Shown one piece after another: positions 33,443-45,786 of a DNA stretch of 64,000 nt. The notes beneath the pieces were generated by a model. The model was given only the letters and a program-made list of their open reading frames with translations, made no database searches and was not told where the DNA came from. The stretch is from Pyrenochaeta sp. MPI-SDFR-AT-0127 (lineage: Eukaryota > Ascomycota > Dothideomycetes > Pleosporales > Cucurbitariaceae), in assembly GCA_020747015.1 (NCBI GenBank), contig JAGTJM010000065.1, positions 1 to 64,000 of the forward strand, written 5' to 3'. Each line of letters opens with the position of its first letter. Position 1 is the first letter of the stretch. The translations under genes and the position numbers were made by a program.

Positions 33443-35150
33443 ATGGTCGCCTCAAAAGATGACACGGTCCCCCAAAGCGCGGATGCTCCCCTTAATACCC
33501 ACAACGTGGAGATGACCTCCAACCGACTATCCAAGGACGCAACCTATACTGAAGCTGATGTTCTCAAAGCCGCAGACTTTCTTCCCAGCCCTGAAGAGAC
33601 TATCGATGCGCTCGGTATCCCAAACTGGAGGGAGCTCGAAAAGCAAGTTGTAAAGCGACTTGACATGACGCTCATGCCATGCCTCTGGGTTCTATACCTG
33701 TTCAATTACCTAGATCGAGCATCGATTGCGTGAGTTTCTATATATTCGACAAAATGAATGAGATCCACTGACCTTTCATAGGCAAGCCCGGCTAAGCAGC
33801 CTTGATGAAGACCTTAACCTGGAGAACTATCAGTTCGGAACTGCGGTATCAATATTGAGTGTTGGGTAAGTTATTACCCGATTGTTTCATAGCTGAGGTA
33901 TTAACTTTGTGTGGTTACGTCCTTGGCCAGATTCCCTCCAACATGATTATCGGGAAAGTCCGGCCTAGTCTGTATCTTTGCTGTATGGCATTGGTATGGT
34001 CAGGCGTATCAGCAGCAACTTGTGGAGTGAAAAATTACTCTGGTCTCATTGCCGTTCGATTCTTTTTAGGGCTCGTCGAAGCTCCTTTATTCCCTGGCGT
34101 AAGTATTCCGGTTAACCAAAATCTTCCGCAGAATTTTAAGTCCTGTTTCTAATGATCAGTCAGGCTATTTATGTAATGGGGTGTTGGTACACACGGAAAG
34201 AGATGGCCCTTCGCTGCGCCATCCTCTATACAGGCCAAACCCTCGCCTTTTGCGTGGCGGGTCTGATCGCTGCGGCCGTTTTTGGCACTCTAGAAGGTTC
34301 CCATGGGCTCGCAGGATGGCAATGGCTTTTCATCGTGCTCGCTGTAACCGGCGCTGGGCTTGCTATGATTGCACTCTTCGTCTTACCCGACTACCCTGAT
34401 TCAACGACCGGTAGTGCTCGCTGGTCCATGACAGAAGATATGCGAAAAGTAGCCGCTGCACGAATCATTGCTGATCGTGTGTCGACTACTGAGGGCAAAT
34501 CTGGTGTTTTGCAAGGCTTGAAGTTAAGTGTTTTCGATTATAAGATGTGGTTGCTTGTGGGCATGAACATCGGCATTTCTGCAGCATACGGTTTCTCAAA
34601 TTTCTTCCCGTCCATTGTTCGTGGATTTGGTTACAACAACACCATAACACTCGTCCTAACGGCACCACCATACATTTTTGCCGCTATTGGGTCGCTTGTG
34701 AATGCCTGGCATTCTGATAAGACTAAGGAACGAGGATATCATTTTGCCGGGCCTATTGCTTTCGGATGCATTGGCTACGTCATCTGCCTCGCCACCAATA
34801 ATCGTAATGCGCGATATGCTGCATCTTTCATTTACGTCGGAGGCATGTACTTCTCCAATCCATTAATCAGTACCTGGACATCGAACACCATGGGTCGAAC
34901 GCCGGAGAAACGTGCTGTGTCTGTGGCGATGGTTAATGTCCTCGGCCAGATCGGTAACGTCATCGCACCTTACTTTTTTGTGGAGTCCGATGAGCCCAGG
35001 TATCGGCTAGCTTTTATTTTGATGATGGTAATGGCTCTTATCGCTTGCACAAGTGCAATGGGGCTGAAATTGTATTTGCATCGCGCCAACAAGAGACTAT
35101 ACCAGAAAGCTATTCAGGACGGACGTGCCTACCAGCCATATGTTATGTAG
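33443..35150 (+). CDS. MFS carrier, anion:cation symporter family, with a non-consensus splice acceptor
   Basis: Four exons (33443-33729, 33782-33865, 33915-34098, 34164-35150) give 513 residues. Family landmarks are LEKQVVKRLDMTLMPCLWVL, FNYLDRASIAQARLSSLDEDL, NYQFGTAVSILSVG/YVLGQIPSNM, RFFLGLVEAPLFPG/AIYVMGCWYTRKE and GWQWLFIVLAV. Introns 1 and 3 are normal GT-AG. Intron 2 (33866-33914) has a perfect GTAAGT donor and a TATTAAC branch-like element, but the only acceptor that keeps the conserved frame ends in GG instead of AG. AG acceptors nearby lead to stops. The gene may thus be a recent splice-site mutant, use a GT-GG intron, or contain an assembly error. Substrate class is as for its upstream paralogue, to which it is clearly related in topology. 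Confidence 0.8.
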
Positions 35151-35556
35151 ATCTATATAAATTCCGGTAAATATAGTATACTTCACTTCGGCTTTGGTGA
35201 AGGCCGCGAGAACTAGGATCAATCGACTTTTTCTCAAAGCTACAATTTAGTTAATTCTGCAAGTAGATGCATAAATGAGAGCAATATGAGCAAAATTTCG
35301 GGAATGTTGGAATTTGCATGGATTGACCTCATCGCCATACGATCAATTCAATCCATGGGATGGGAATTACATGAAGTGCGTGATGGCTTGAAGGGTTATT
35401 TGCAAATGAGGTTCATGCAAATGTTTGTTGGCGATCTATTTGGTGGGCCCAAATATATACCTACAAAGCTATTATGAAGAAAGCTTTCAATTGAAAGGTG
35501 TCATCTTTTTCTAGCCCTCGTTCGGCAAAGCCATGTGTATCTGCTACAAAAACACC
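35151..35556. other. Intergenic between convergent carriers
   Basis: Shared 3' space of the second ACS carrier (plus) and the sugar carrier (minus). A 63-codon frame at 35286-35477 is featureless. Nothing else was seen. Confidence 0.4.
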
Positions 35557-37410
35557 TTATTCGTTATCCTTGACATCTATGATGGTTGACTTGAACTTCC
35601 TGGCTGGAACCCTGCGGTTGAACAGAATGTCAAGTTCACGGTAAGAGCGATCCTTGAGTTCAGGGAGGCCAAAGTAGGCCGACGCAAAGCAGACGCAAGC
35701 GGTACCTCCCCATACGTATCCGCACTTGCCCGCAAGGTCCCACCCCGTGGGGTTCAGCATTTGAGAGGCTAAGAAGATCATGGGGATCTCTGCAACATAG
35801 TATGCAGCACGACCAATACCAGTACTCAAGGCACGAAGACGGACCGAGGATGTCTCGGCAATGATGGAATACGATATCGGTCCCATAGCCCCGGCAAAAA
35901 CAAACGAGATCATCACACCCAGACAAGCCTGAGCATAGTTGGTCGCGTTGTTCTGTGGAATTGAGGCGCAAACACCGAGCAAAAAGAGCAGAGTGATGTT
36001 AGTGGCAGTACCCCAAAGATAGATAGTTCGACGACCAAACCAGCCGCTCAGAGGCCAAGCGAGCATGTTAGCAATTAACCCTAAACACGAGTTGATAAGA
36101 TTGAGCTTGAAGGAGAAGTCAGTTGACATTCCGGCCTCTACAAAAATTAGCCGCTACTCCTCAGTGTTAATTAGCGAGACTGTTCTTACGCTCAAAGAAG
36201 AAGGTTGCCTGGTTGGCTATCAGGTTACCAGCGAAGTTCTGTGATGCGTACATCAAGCATGTGATGAGCGTTCTTCTCAGGTCGGTGCCTCTGAAAAGAT
36301 CCAAGAGAGTAGGCTCACCGCCCATATGGGCTTCAATCTGAACGGTTCGTTCCATCATGGCAAGGGTATCCTCGGCGCTGGCCTGTGTTCCGCTTCTACG
36401 CCCGAGACGCTTAATGGAGCGAAGGGCTTGATCTTTGTGTCCGCGCCGAACCAGCCACCACGGAGACTCAGGAGCCAAGAAAACGAGGATCATAAGTGGT
36501 GTCTGCACTGGTAAGCTTACATATATGCAAAGCGTACGACGGATACTTACAGGGAAAACCCACTGCAAGGCTAAAGGTCCTCGCCACGCCCACTCATCGT
36601 TTCGCTTATTATATTCGTAGGTGACAGCGGCAACGATGATACCGCCAATTGACCAGGCCATTTGAAGCGTAGCTGTGCATGCGCCACGAAGAACAAGAGG
36701 AACAACTTCACTTGCGTAGGCAGGCGAGTTTGCAATAAACATTCCCCAAGGGATGCCTTCAAATGCTTGTCCGATCACGAGGACGGCGAGCGAGTCGGCC
36801 TAAGATGTTACTATTAGGCCGGTGCATCAGCAGCAAGGTCAAATTACTTACGAAGAACGAGATGAATATTGTGGCGTTCATTAAAACTAAGGCCAATAGA
36901 GTAGTCCAGCGGTAACCGAGACGGTTAGTGATAGGTCCCGCTAGAAAGACTCCAACGAATGCACCACATTGGCCAGCTTGGAAGAGGGAACTCTGCCATT
37001 TGGTGGGTATGGTATAACCGGCCCCTTCAACGAAAACTCCGTACCTTGCCTTGAAAGCGGTAAGCGCGACAAAGTTGCCATTTAGAAACATGTCGAATGA
37101 TTCCATGACCTGGCGGATGTTAGCTACGATTCCGCACAATATATGGAAAATGTATCCTAAAGTGCTTGTAGAGTACAAAAGGACTCACAATGGTAAAGCA
37201 GAAGACGAATGCCCAAAAGCAAGCCATGGGATGGTCCTTGACTGCCTCCCAAAGCCCCATCTCATGTTCACGATTCTCAGCGTTTTGCGCATCGGTCATG
37301 AAATCTTTGTCGTCCAAGACCTGAGACCGATGAATTTTCTTCTCCTGAACTTCATGATCGGCTGTGTCGACCTGAGCCATAATACTTTTCTGTTCGACAG
37401 CGCCCGACAT
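35557..37410 (-). CDS. MFS sugar transporter, alpha-glucoside (maltose) permease type
   Basis: Five exons (37410-37189, 37109-36852, 36799-36551, 36502-36190, 36137-35557) with introns of 48-79 bp give 540 residues. A hydrophilic N-terminus of about 55 residues leads into WAFVFCFTIVMESFDMFLNG (helix 1). Sugar-porter signatures are NRLGYRWTTLL (loop 2-3), PAYASEVVPLVLRGACTA, WRGPLALQWVFP, PESPWWLVRRG (the PESPR-type motif, with Trp), SFKLNLINSCLGLIANML and GWFGRRTIYLWG. The C-terminus continues after ELKDRSYRELDILF. This combination is that of fungal MAL-type alpha-glucoside:proton symporters in the plasma membrane; the exact disaccharide is not predictable. It is convergent with the second ACS carrier and has a 3.4-kb gene-free upstream region. 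Confidence 0.9.
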
Positions 37411-40400
37411 TTTCAGGCACCGTGTGATTACTGTACCCAACACGAAGGGTGAGATAAGGACTGCGATGCAACAACCAAATGGACGCCCTGGTTCTGGGAC
37501 TCTTAAGTGCTGTTTGGCCCTCAGGATCGACATCGGCGGGGCCACCGATAAGTCAATGGGGCCCCGCACAAGCTTTCCAGGGTGCTTGTATGGATACTAA
37601 TGCCTCATTAGTGGGATATCTGAGGTGCATTCCTACCGTGGTCAGAGCAACGCTTTGTTGTGTCGTTTAGCGTAAGAGAAACGGTTTTTGAGCCTTGTCA
37701 TTGATGCAAAAACCAAGCTACCAACAGCGAGCGGTAGCTCGATTCGGTAACCCTACCGTGAAGCAGCGGGGAGACGATCCTAGAGACAACTTCTTTCACG
37801 GAACTATCTCCCATAGAGAACTAGTTGATAAATTTAGCAAGATGGATAGGATCAGGCTTTCGTGGTCAGGGATCTATTCCTTCGTACAAACTGAGGCATC
37901 GTGGGAGATTTGTAGCGCACTGTGGCATGTGTTGTGTAAAATCAAAGACTCTGTAGTACTTCCGGGTTGGGAATTGATGCGGGGTTGCGAAACTCTATTT
38001 TTTAGGTGTCAACACGCGTACGCGACTAAACAGGTTGTTTAGTCCGTAATGCTACTTAGTACCAAGTTTCCATATGATGGGCGAAGGAAGGGTACGACGC
38101 CTAGCCATCGCGAGAGACGCTTATCCTGAAGAAGAACGCGCCTTCAATTCTGTTGGGGTTCACAAAAAAGCTTAAGGGCGTAAGCAATGGGCTTGTCTAA
38201 ATGGCACAAGACAGCCACGAGAGTATGCTTAACATGTTAGGACGATAACGCTACAGAACGTTTGGCACCATTCATACAGAAGACGGAAGGTTTATGCATG
38301 CGAAGAACGCTTTCACCTGCTAATTACCATTGTTCTGTCCCTTCGTCTGCTTGCCATTTTAATCCGCCTCCGTTCCTACCGGAGCGCACCATTCCGGTAA
38401 CCCACCCTCTGTGCTCAAACTAGCGCCGGACATGCACATCAATCCATTTGAAGCGGAAATACATCCATACACGCGGCCTGGCACGTTCCAAAACAACCAT
38501 TACATGCAACAATAGAAGATGGGGCTATAGACTTTCGAGGACAATCTCGAATAGCACTGTTAGTGGTTTGGACAAGGTATGATCAGGTGCAGCTTTCAGG
38601 TGCAGCTTGCAGGTGCAGCTTGCAGGTCTCGCGGAGTGCAATAAGACCGATCCGCCGCTGTCCTTGAGTGACTTTGGAATTTGGATCGAGCTGAGTAACA
38701 TACCAGAAGTGTTGCACGCAAGGTACCTTGCTCTGTCCGTGAAACGCCTGAGCTCCCCCTATCATAGACGGCCGTACGATAAGGACCTACGTAGGCTGGT
38801 TCTACAAAACCTCTTTCCCTATTTTTCTAAATAGTGGTCTAACTGATCACCGAAATGACTACTGTCCAGCCGGTCCAACCTTCCACAAAGGTAGCGCCAT
38901 TTATGCCACTCTCTAGGTTTGAGCCGAAGTGGACTTGACTGCGGGACATATGAGATTTAATAATCATAGCTACCTATCATGCCGACAAAATCAAGTACTT
39001 CAACTGTAAGATGTTGAAGACAAGTAAACATTATCCCCATGTTTGCTTTACCTATGCCGGAGAGCAGGCCCTCCTTGCAGGCATTCATGATGTCTCTTGT
39101 TCGTCTGAGTATCTAATTAGCGAGAGTTTCTGTGCGCAAGCACTTTCTACATGCTGTAATCATAATCGTTTGGTAAACATTCTTCATAGCATAACTAGTG
39201 AAGTAGCCCTTAGCCTATCAGCAGGAGCTATATGTTTCCTCAACCTTAGTTTCACTTATGTTAATGTGAATCTAATTTCATAGATAGAACTTTGTAGGTA
39301 CTGGATCCTAACAGTCTACTACAAACTTCGGGTAGAAATTCTTGAGCGGCGTTCAATTAAGTTAGCACAAATAGCCTCTACTGTATCTGGGTTGAATATC
39401 CCTAGGCTTACCTATTACATATGTATATAGGGTTTTCAAAGTTTGTATAAGACCCAATAAATTAATAGCAACATCTAGTTCATTATAAGAAGATCAAAAG
39501 GCGAGGAGCATGCTAGATATTTTGCATGATTTATATTTGGCTACCGCATCTTAACTGGACTGAGAGCACGATTGAGTAGTAGTCATAGACGAGTAAACTG
39601 TATCAGCGCCTACCGAAAATGAATACGAGTTCGAACGATGGCTTTCTATATCTTTGGGTATTGGCATGGAGCTTCTTCAGTCCACCATCAAGCGGGGAAG
39701 TATCCCAACCAGTGAGGATCTGTTTCGCCATGCTTGTCTTGCCATTCCGTTTTGGGTGTAGTCGTGAGTTAGAATCCAGAGCCTTAGGACCTGAAAATTT
39801 AGAGCTTATCAACACAAAGTACAGTACAGAATGAATGAATTGTTTATCACTTTGCTAGTAACACCATTCCCGTATCAATAACAGCCTGCTTAGAGATAGA
39901 CCGAGTGGACTGAACCACATCCAAAGTGAGATCGAACCTTGTCAGGGCAGCTATCCCCTGACATGAGATTAGCGCCTGTCGCACGATGCTATTCAAGGTG
40001 GTTCTATCCATACGATAATGAAGTTGTTGATGTCTCATTTTCTGTTGAGGATCTCGACCGAGCCGATTTCAGGGAGTGCATCGCAAGCTTACTTATGCAT
40101 CTCATCTCCAAAGGCCTTAAAGCTCATGCTTGGCTTGCGACAGCACCTCTGCACTTTCTATAGGATGGCCTTGATCGGGGAACAATGCACAATATGCGTT
40201 CCAATGAGTAGCATCTCTGTTTTCTCCAGTTACACATCTAGCCACATTAGTAGTTCAACTAATGGGCGATGTTACAGTACCTCCCGGACAAGAGATACAG
40301 GGGAAGAGCCGGGGCAGTCAATCGTCCTGCGGCACTTCAGACAACAACGACAAAGACGTCCACAAAGCTCTGTTATTCATAACTTTGTGAAGTTTTTGTC

Positions 40401-40837
40401 AGCCATCGGTGTTATTTGCGAAGTGCTCCTGGGCTTTTTTGGGAGCTCCCAGGGGTCCAGAAGTGGGGAACAGCCACTGCGTCGGGCTTGGCAGTGTACG
40501 AATGCCGGGATTCGAGCTTCGATAACACTATCTATTGGTGCACGTATCCGCTAAACTAATACGAAGCTGTACGACACAAACTTGGTGTCTCACTTCTGAA
40601 TGTATCTTTGCTCTAAACTAATTTCTTAAAAAACCCGAGTACGAAAATGTGTTACGTGCAGCCCCTGGTAAGGATTTTCTTAGCTTGGATATAAAATGAT
40701 TGACCAGAGAAGTACCGTCCCAAGTCACAACAACGTTTATATTTGTTTTCAGCGTGTATTCTGCCACTCTTTTACTTGCCGAATTTCGAACTTATTCACT
40801 ACACTTTCAAAGTCGCTCCTTATCCGAAGCTTCACTA
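37411..40837. other. 3.4-kb gene-free stretch
   Basis: No supported gene. Open frames at 37695-38042, 39939-40163 and 40018-40554 reach 60-180 codons but overlap, lack recognisable motifs and show no splice structure. A 13-bp tandem repeat lies at 38584-38622. Degraded tRNA-like sequence is visible near 40490-40560 (not called). A TATAAAA at about 40690 precedes the RTA1 gene start by about 148 bp. Confidence 0.45.
38584..38622 (+). repeat. 13-bp tandem repeat, three units plus a partial copy
   Basis: CAGGTGCAGCTTT, CAGGTGCAGCTTG and CAGGTGCAGCTTG follow without gaps, and CAGGT starts a fourth copy. It lies in a gene-free stretch. No function can be assigned. Confidence 0.8.
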
Positions 40838-41776
40838 ATGGCCGAAGAGGCGCCTGTTAAGCATGAGCTCTGGGCATACACGCCATCCAGAGTCGGTGGC
40901 GTCATTGGCGCTATAGTCTTCCTCGCTCTCAGTCTTTTCCACATGTTTCGGCTTTTTAAAAATCGAGTTTGGTTCTGCATGCCTCTTGTACTTGGAGGCC
41001 TGGTAAGTTGATTGATCCTTGCTTATTGCATGCTCAATGAGCTTACAATAAATCTAGTTTGAAGCCGTCGGCTATGGGGCTCGCGCTGTGGCTCATGGCG
41101 ACACCACATCGAAAATGCCATATATCGCCCAATCCGTTCTCATTCTGATTGCACCGATTCTTTTTGCCGCATCTATTTACATGATCCTCGGTCGTCTTAT
41201 CACGCGCACAAACACTGGCTTCCTATCTATTGTTCGGCCGACAAGAGTAACAAAGTTGTTTGTCGCTGGCGATCTCCTTTGCTTTTTTATACAATCAGGC
41301 GGCGCAGGAATGTTAGTTCAGGCAAAAAGCAAAGAAGATGTAAAAAGAGGCGAGAGTATTATCTTGGGGGGCTTAATCGTGCAGATTTTAACCTTTGGAT
41401 TCTTCGTCGTAGTAGCAGGAGTTTGGCAGTGCCGATTGGGCTCTTACCAAAAAAATGCTCCTGGAGCTACTGCAGCTAATGAGATAAACTGGAGGAGGTA
41501 CATCAAACTTCTTTATGCAGCAAGCGCATGCATTACAGTTCGAAATAGCTGCCGTGTTGTCGAATATGCAATGGGCAAAGTAGGTCTTGTCGGTCCCTCT
41601 ACAGCAACAGTTCATTAATCTCATTGTAGGAAGGTTATTTACTTAGTAACGAGTGGCCTCTCTACGTCTATGATTGTCTTGCAATGATCTTGACCATGAT
41701 TTTGTGCGTGGTCTGGTATGACCCCAACATCAAGCCCAGAAAGAATATCGACATGGAGTTCGATGTTCGCCGATAG
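40838..41776 (+). CDS. RTA1-like seven-helix membrane protein
   Basis: Three exons (40838-41002, 41058-41579, 41630-41776) with introns of 55 and 50 bp give 277 residues. The family (RTA1/RTM1/RSB1, lipid-translocating exporter-like) is recognised by WAYTPSRVGGVIGAIVF (helix 1), FEAVGYGARAVAHGD (loop 2-3), YIAQSVLILIAPILFAASIYMILGRLI split as here over helix 3, VTKLFVAGDLLCFFIQSGGAGM, and the RNSCRVVEYAMGK/EGYLLSNEW motif, which is completed only after the second splice. Members reside in the plasma membrane and confer tolerance to aminocholesterol-like or toxic compounds, or flip sphingoid bases. The C-terminal tail is short. TATAAAA lies about 148 bp upstream. Confidence 0.9.
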
Positions 41777-43666
41777 AATTGTGAGCCTAATGGATAGTAT
41801 AATGTCACAGTATGCGCTCAGGGTTTTATCTCAGTAACTATTGGCATGTGGATGTTTACTACTTCCCCCACACGCATTGATACTTGCTGTATACCAATCT
41901 TACGATCTCTTTATGAGAACATACTCGCGACACGTTCTCACTGCACCTCATATAATTATGAGTCTAAGGACAATCCGCCACCCAAGGATGAGCACGAGAT
42001 AGAGAAGGCACGTATCTACTGCGGCGATAACGGAGAAACATCTTGTAGAAATATCGAGAATGATAGGCGCGACAAAAGTGATCAGATTTTCAGATTTAAC
42101 ATGCGTCGCATATTGTATTCAGCAGACCCAGCAGGTCACAGGTACCTATTGTGAGGATTTAGAAGATTTGCTGAATAAATAGCTCTTTCTAAGTTTCGCT
42201 AGAACTCATTTCAGTTTGTGAGCGAGAAAATTTGGAATGGAAGGGAACTATTGATCTCTTATTATCAGGAAGTTGGAAGAGCGCAGACTGTTGTCGTCGA
42301 CGCCCCATCCATGGCGCCTTTTATAAGCCTTTTACACAGCTTTGAATGGCAGAAAATGCGTGAAAAAGGCCCTGAGACCGGTTATCGCACAGGCAGCGAC
42401 GGCATGGAACTCACATCGTCCTCTGTGTTGCTTGATGTGCAATGTAAAAGGGTCGTTGCCGACTTGTCCATGATATCATGACGACCTAATATCTGAGATG
42501 AACACAGTGCAGGAGCCGTCTTCGCAAGAGACTGGAGCCCGTAATTTCAGATCGCAGGGTGATCGTGAGATTGGCGATCCTTCGTTTTGCTTCCCCGTGC
42601 TGTCATTTTATGGCAACCTAGTCGGGGCATTATATTGATGTATTGTGCTAAACTCTTGACGTACCTTGGGTTGTATCTTATCGCTAGGGCCCTCAGCTAC
42701 CCTTGTTCCGGTGTCCATGACCGATGCCCGAGACTCTGATACACAGGTAGCTAATTGGTAGAGGCGACGTTCGTAGCGTAGGAAATAATCTGAAAGCTCA
42801 ATGCTGTGGGCCGCTTTCAATAAATGACCGAATCTCACAAGAATCTCCTGATATGATTGTGGAAGCTTGGAGGTCGACTAATTGCTTAATCTATTGTGTT
42901 ACGTCACAAACGAAGCAAAGAGCGGTCTTGATTGCTGGCAGACGTGAATACAATTATGGCGAAGTAGTTCAACCTGAAGAAAGTCAAATATCTTTCCAAG
43001 CTTATCATCTCATTGTCATCATGTTTATCCACCAGCCGTTGTATGCCCTTGGTGGCAAATAGAGGTCAACATTGGATGGCCTAGTTGATGCACATGGCGC
43101 AATGATTTTGGAGGATGGCGACATGCTTAGCTCGGGGGAATTTGAATCCCTGGTATCTTCAAAGCGGACATCAGCTACCACATGATTGTTTCGAGAAAGA
43201 CTAGATATCGCAATAATCGCAACTAAATGAATTGGGCCGATAAACTGGACAGTGGAAGCTGGAATGGACCTAGTACCATTGCACCAGTGCAGGAGAGCAT
43301 GTCCAACAACCAGGTGCGCTCAATTTTACGGTAAAGGATAGTGAAAAGAGCACGTACTTCTCTATAAACAATAGTTGGGCCAAGGAAAGCGAAGTGAGTA
43401 GTAATCATGTGTGGCTTCCCATGACCATCGACACGGAGAACAGGACGCTTACGGGGGTGTATCATGCGCAGTAGAAAACTTTCATCAATAAAGGCGCAGT
43501 GCCGATTTCGCGTGAAAAGGGACGTTAGGAGGCAAATCATGCTAGCGGTGAAGGGAGAGCGGCGATGGCGGGCAGCTACCAGTGTCCAGCTAGTAGGCTG
43601 TATCTATTATACGACTGTAGATAGGTTTACTTGTGATAGTTATATACCAGGACTCTCTAACCTATC
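41777..43666. other. Gene-free 1.9-kb stretch
   Basis: Shared 3' space of the RTA1 gene and the carbonyl-reductase-like SDR. Only short, overlapping frames (up to 105 codons) without recognisable features. Confidence 0.45.
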
Positions 43667-44560
43667 CTATAGCATTAACCATAACTCCGCTTTGCCCCAT
43701 CCACGATCGGTTATATTTTCATTTTCATAGAACATTCCACTTACTTTTCTCGACTCTTTGCCCAAACCACCGTCTGCATTGCCTTCTGGTCCCAAGTCAC
43801 CAATCGCTAATCGAACTGGAATCCGCGCGCCCTCTTCTGGTGTCTTTGGCGGACTGCCTTGGGCCCGATTCCCCATCTCTGTATCTACCCACCCTGGACA
43901 GCAACAGTTGACTGAACTATCGAGGTTCTGCTGCGCTAGAACTATGGTGAGGGCATTTATAAGCGCTTTGCTGACTTTATAACTGCGGGCACCTGATCCC
44001 CAGCCTTCTTGCTGCTGTGCGTCTTGACCACGCTTAACAGCATCCAGATACGATTCAGCCAATGCATCGACATCGGAGATTGACTCAATTGAACTGAACT
44101 TGTCTTGCAGTTGTGGCCCGTAATTACTCAAGCTATTATACCCGCTAGTAACATTGACAATACGGGATCCAGATTTTTTATTTTTGTTGGCTTGGGATAG
44201 AAATGTTTCGCACATATCTCTAGTGCCACCATAATTGGTGCTGACAGTCTCAGTAGCATACTCGAGTGTCTCACGATAGTCGTTGTACACTGCAGCGTTG
44301 TTGATAAGAATGTCGACTGCAGAATGCTCTTCAATAGTTAAAGTGAAGAACGACTGAATGGATGGAGGATCGCTGATATCGAGCTTTCTATACCGAATTT
44401 CGTTTGGGCTAGACACTTGTATCTTTGTATCTATACCGGCGCGTGATGTTGCATAGATTGTCAGGGGCCGCTCATGTTGTTGTTTCGCCAGGAGCTGGAC
44501 GATGGCCTTTCCAATGCCACGATTGGAGCCAGTGACAACGATAACCATATTGCTCGCCAT
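43667..44560 (-). CDS. Carbonyl-reductase-like short-chain dehydrogenase
   Basis: Single exon, 297 residues. The cofactor loop is VVTGSNRGIG (residues 9-17), followed by KLDISDPPSIQSF and ILINNAAVYND. Catalytic Ser139 (NVTSGYNSLS) pairs with Tyr194 and Lys198 in ARSYKVSKALIN. The insertion between Ser and Tyr (about 45 residues) and NCCCPGWVDTEMGN are typical of the human CBR1-like group of monomeric carbonyl reductases. It should reduce aldehydes or ketones with NADPH in the cytosol. The Arg after the TGSN motif fits NADPH preference. Neighbours give no pathway hint; it is convergent with the RTA1 gene. Confidence 0.9.
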   Translation of the reverse strand: MASNMVIVVTGSNRGIGKAIVQLLAKQQHERPLTIYATSRAGIDTKIQVSSPNEIRYRKLDISDPPSIQSFFTLTIEEHSAVDILINNAAVYNDYRETLEYATETVSTNYGGTRDMCETFLSQANKNKKSGSRIVNVTSGYNSLSNYGPQLQDKFSSIESISDVDALAESYLDAVKRGQDAQQQEGWGSGARSYKVSKALINALTIVLAQQNLDSSVNCCCPGWVDTEMGNRAQGSPPKTPEEGARIPVRLAIGDLGPEGNADGGLGKESRKVSGMFYENENITDRGWGKAELWLML

Positions 44561-45786
44561 GATGTCGAGATATGAAGGATAATATGAATATTAAACGGGC
44601 GTGTTGAGGCTCGTGCTGCGCGAAAGCGTATACTTTTGAATTTTGGTATTCACAAACTGGTTGTCGATATTATACGCTTGCGTCACGCGTCAACCGTTGA
44701 CACATGGCCTAAACCCAATTCGGCAAGTATGTTTGCGGGAACGAAAGGAAAAGGGCGGAGCATCATTCCCGCCCTTCTACATCACATAGCTTGAACGCAT
44801 TCCTGAACCAAATCAAACGTCTGAAAAGCAAACATCTCAAGGCTAATAAGTTTCGCCTTCTTAGAATCCGCTCTATGCTTCTGCCTTCTAGACTATCATG
44901 TATCGTCTCTTTTTTGTGCACTAGGATTTACTTTTCAATCGCGCTGTCAAATATACATTCGGCTTGATTGGACAGTCTTCCACTCTTCTACGTCAGTTTC
45001 GATGGAAAAGTTCGAATAGGTTTGGTAGTTCACAGCAACTATAAGAAGCCGGCGCTGTAGGCTGCGTAGAGGAAGAGCGCAAGAAAATTGGGAGAGCCAC
45101 GACGGTGCAGCAGCGGAAGATAGCGGAGGCGGTTTACGAGCTGAATCAGCTGTAGCAGAATCCTAGGCGCTAGAGCACGGCGTGTGCTATCCGTATGACG
45201 ATGCGCAAGTCGTAAAGCATACTCGATTATAATCAAACGTTCTACCCATGGAAGCGCTGGTAAGAAAGGCGTGCAGGCGTACGCGCCAGATATAGCCCAT
45301 GGTCGCTAGTTGCGCGTTGCTAGGTGTAGTTCAGTGATTTCCCTCATGGGCTATTTCAAGTTTCACGAGAAGTGATGTTGGCTGCCAACCTAAGCAGTGT
45401 GGTAGCAGGAATCTTAATCTCGGATCACGATTCAAGGCAAGCTGTTGTTACATGCCTGTGCTAGGCTTAGAAACACACGCTAGGAGCCGGTGTAGACGCC
45501 CGCAGTCACTACGATTCGATGTGCATCCACTTTTGAAGGATGGCGTAGGGAGTAGATACTTAAAATTAAATAAAAGATTCTGTCTCTAGGCGATAGTGGT
45601 AGTTTGGGATGCACATTAGTATAAGTTTATGCTTGACATGAATTGGAGGTATTGCGATCCGCAGGTCGAAATAGAGCTTTAGCAGTACTGTGCCAACCGC
45701 TGAGCAGCACGCGAAGCATAATATACTTGGATTTATTGAATTAAACCTTAGTCTATTTAAGATACGCAAGCTAAAGACTATATCCA
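44561..45786. other. Intergenic between SDR and CBM18 gene
   Basis: No open frame above about 75 codons and no recognisable element. The left end is the SDR promoter. Confidence 0.45.

Noticed and set aside
37695..38042. 115-codon frame upstream of the sugar carrier
   Set aside because: No family likeness and no transcript-like signals; it lies in probable promoter DNA.
40018..40554. 178-codon open frame in the region upstream of RTA1
   Set aside because: No domain, no splice context, Ser-rich mixed composition; overlaps another equally open frame.
40485..40560. tRNA-like sequence on the minus strand (a D-loop-like TAGTTTAGCGG and a T-loop-like CTCGAATCCCGG)
   Set aside because: The T-stem and anticodon stem do not pair properly and no anticodon loop can be fixed; at most a decayed tRNA-derived repeat.
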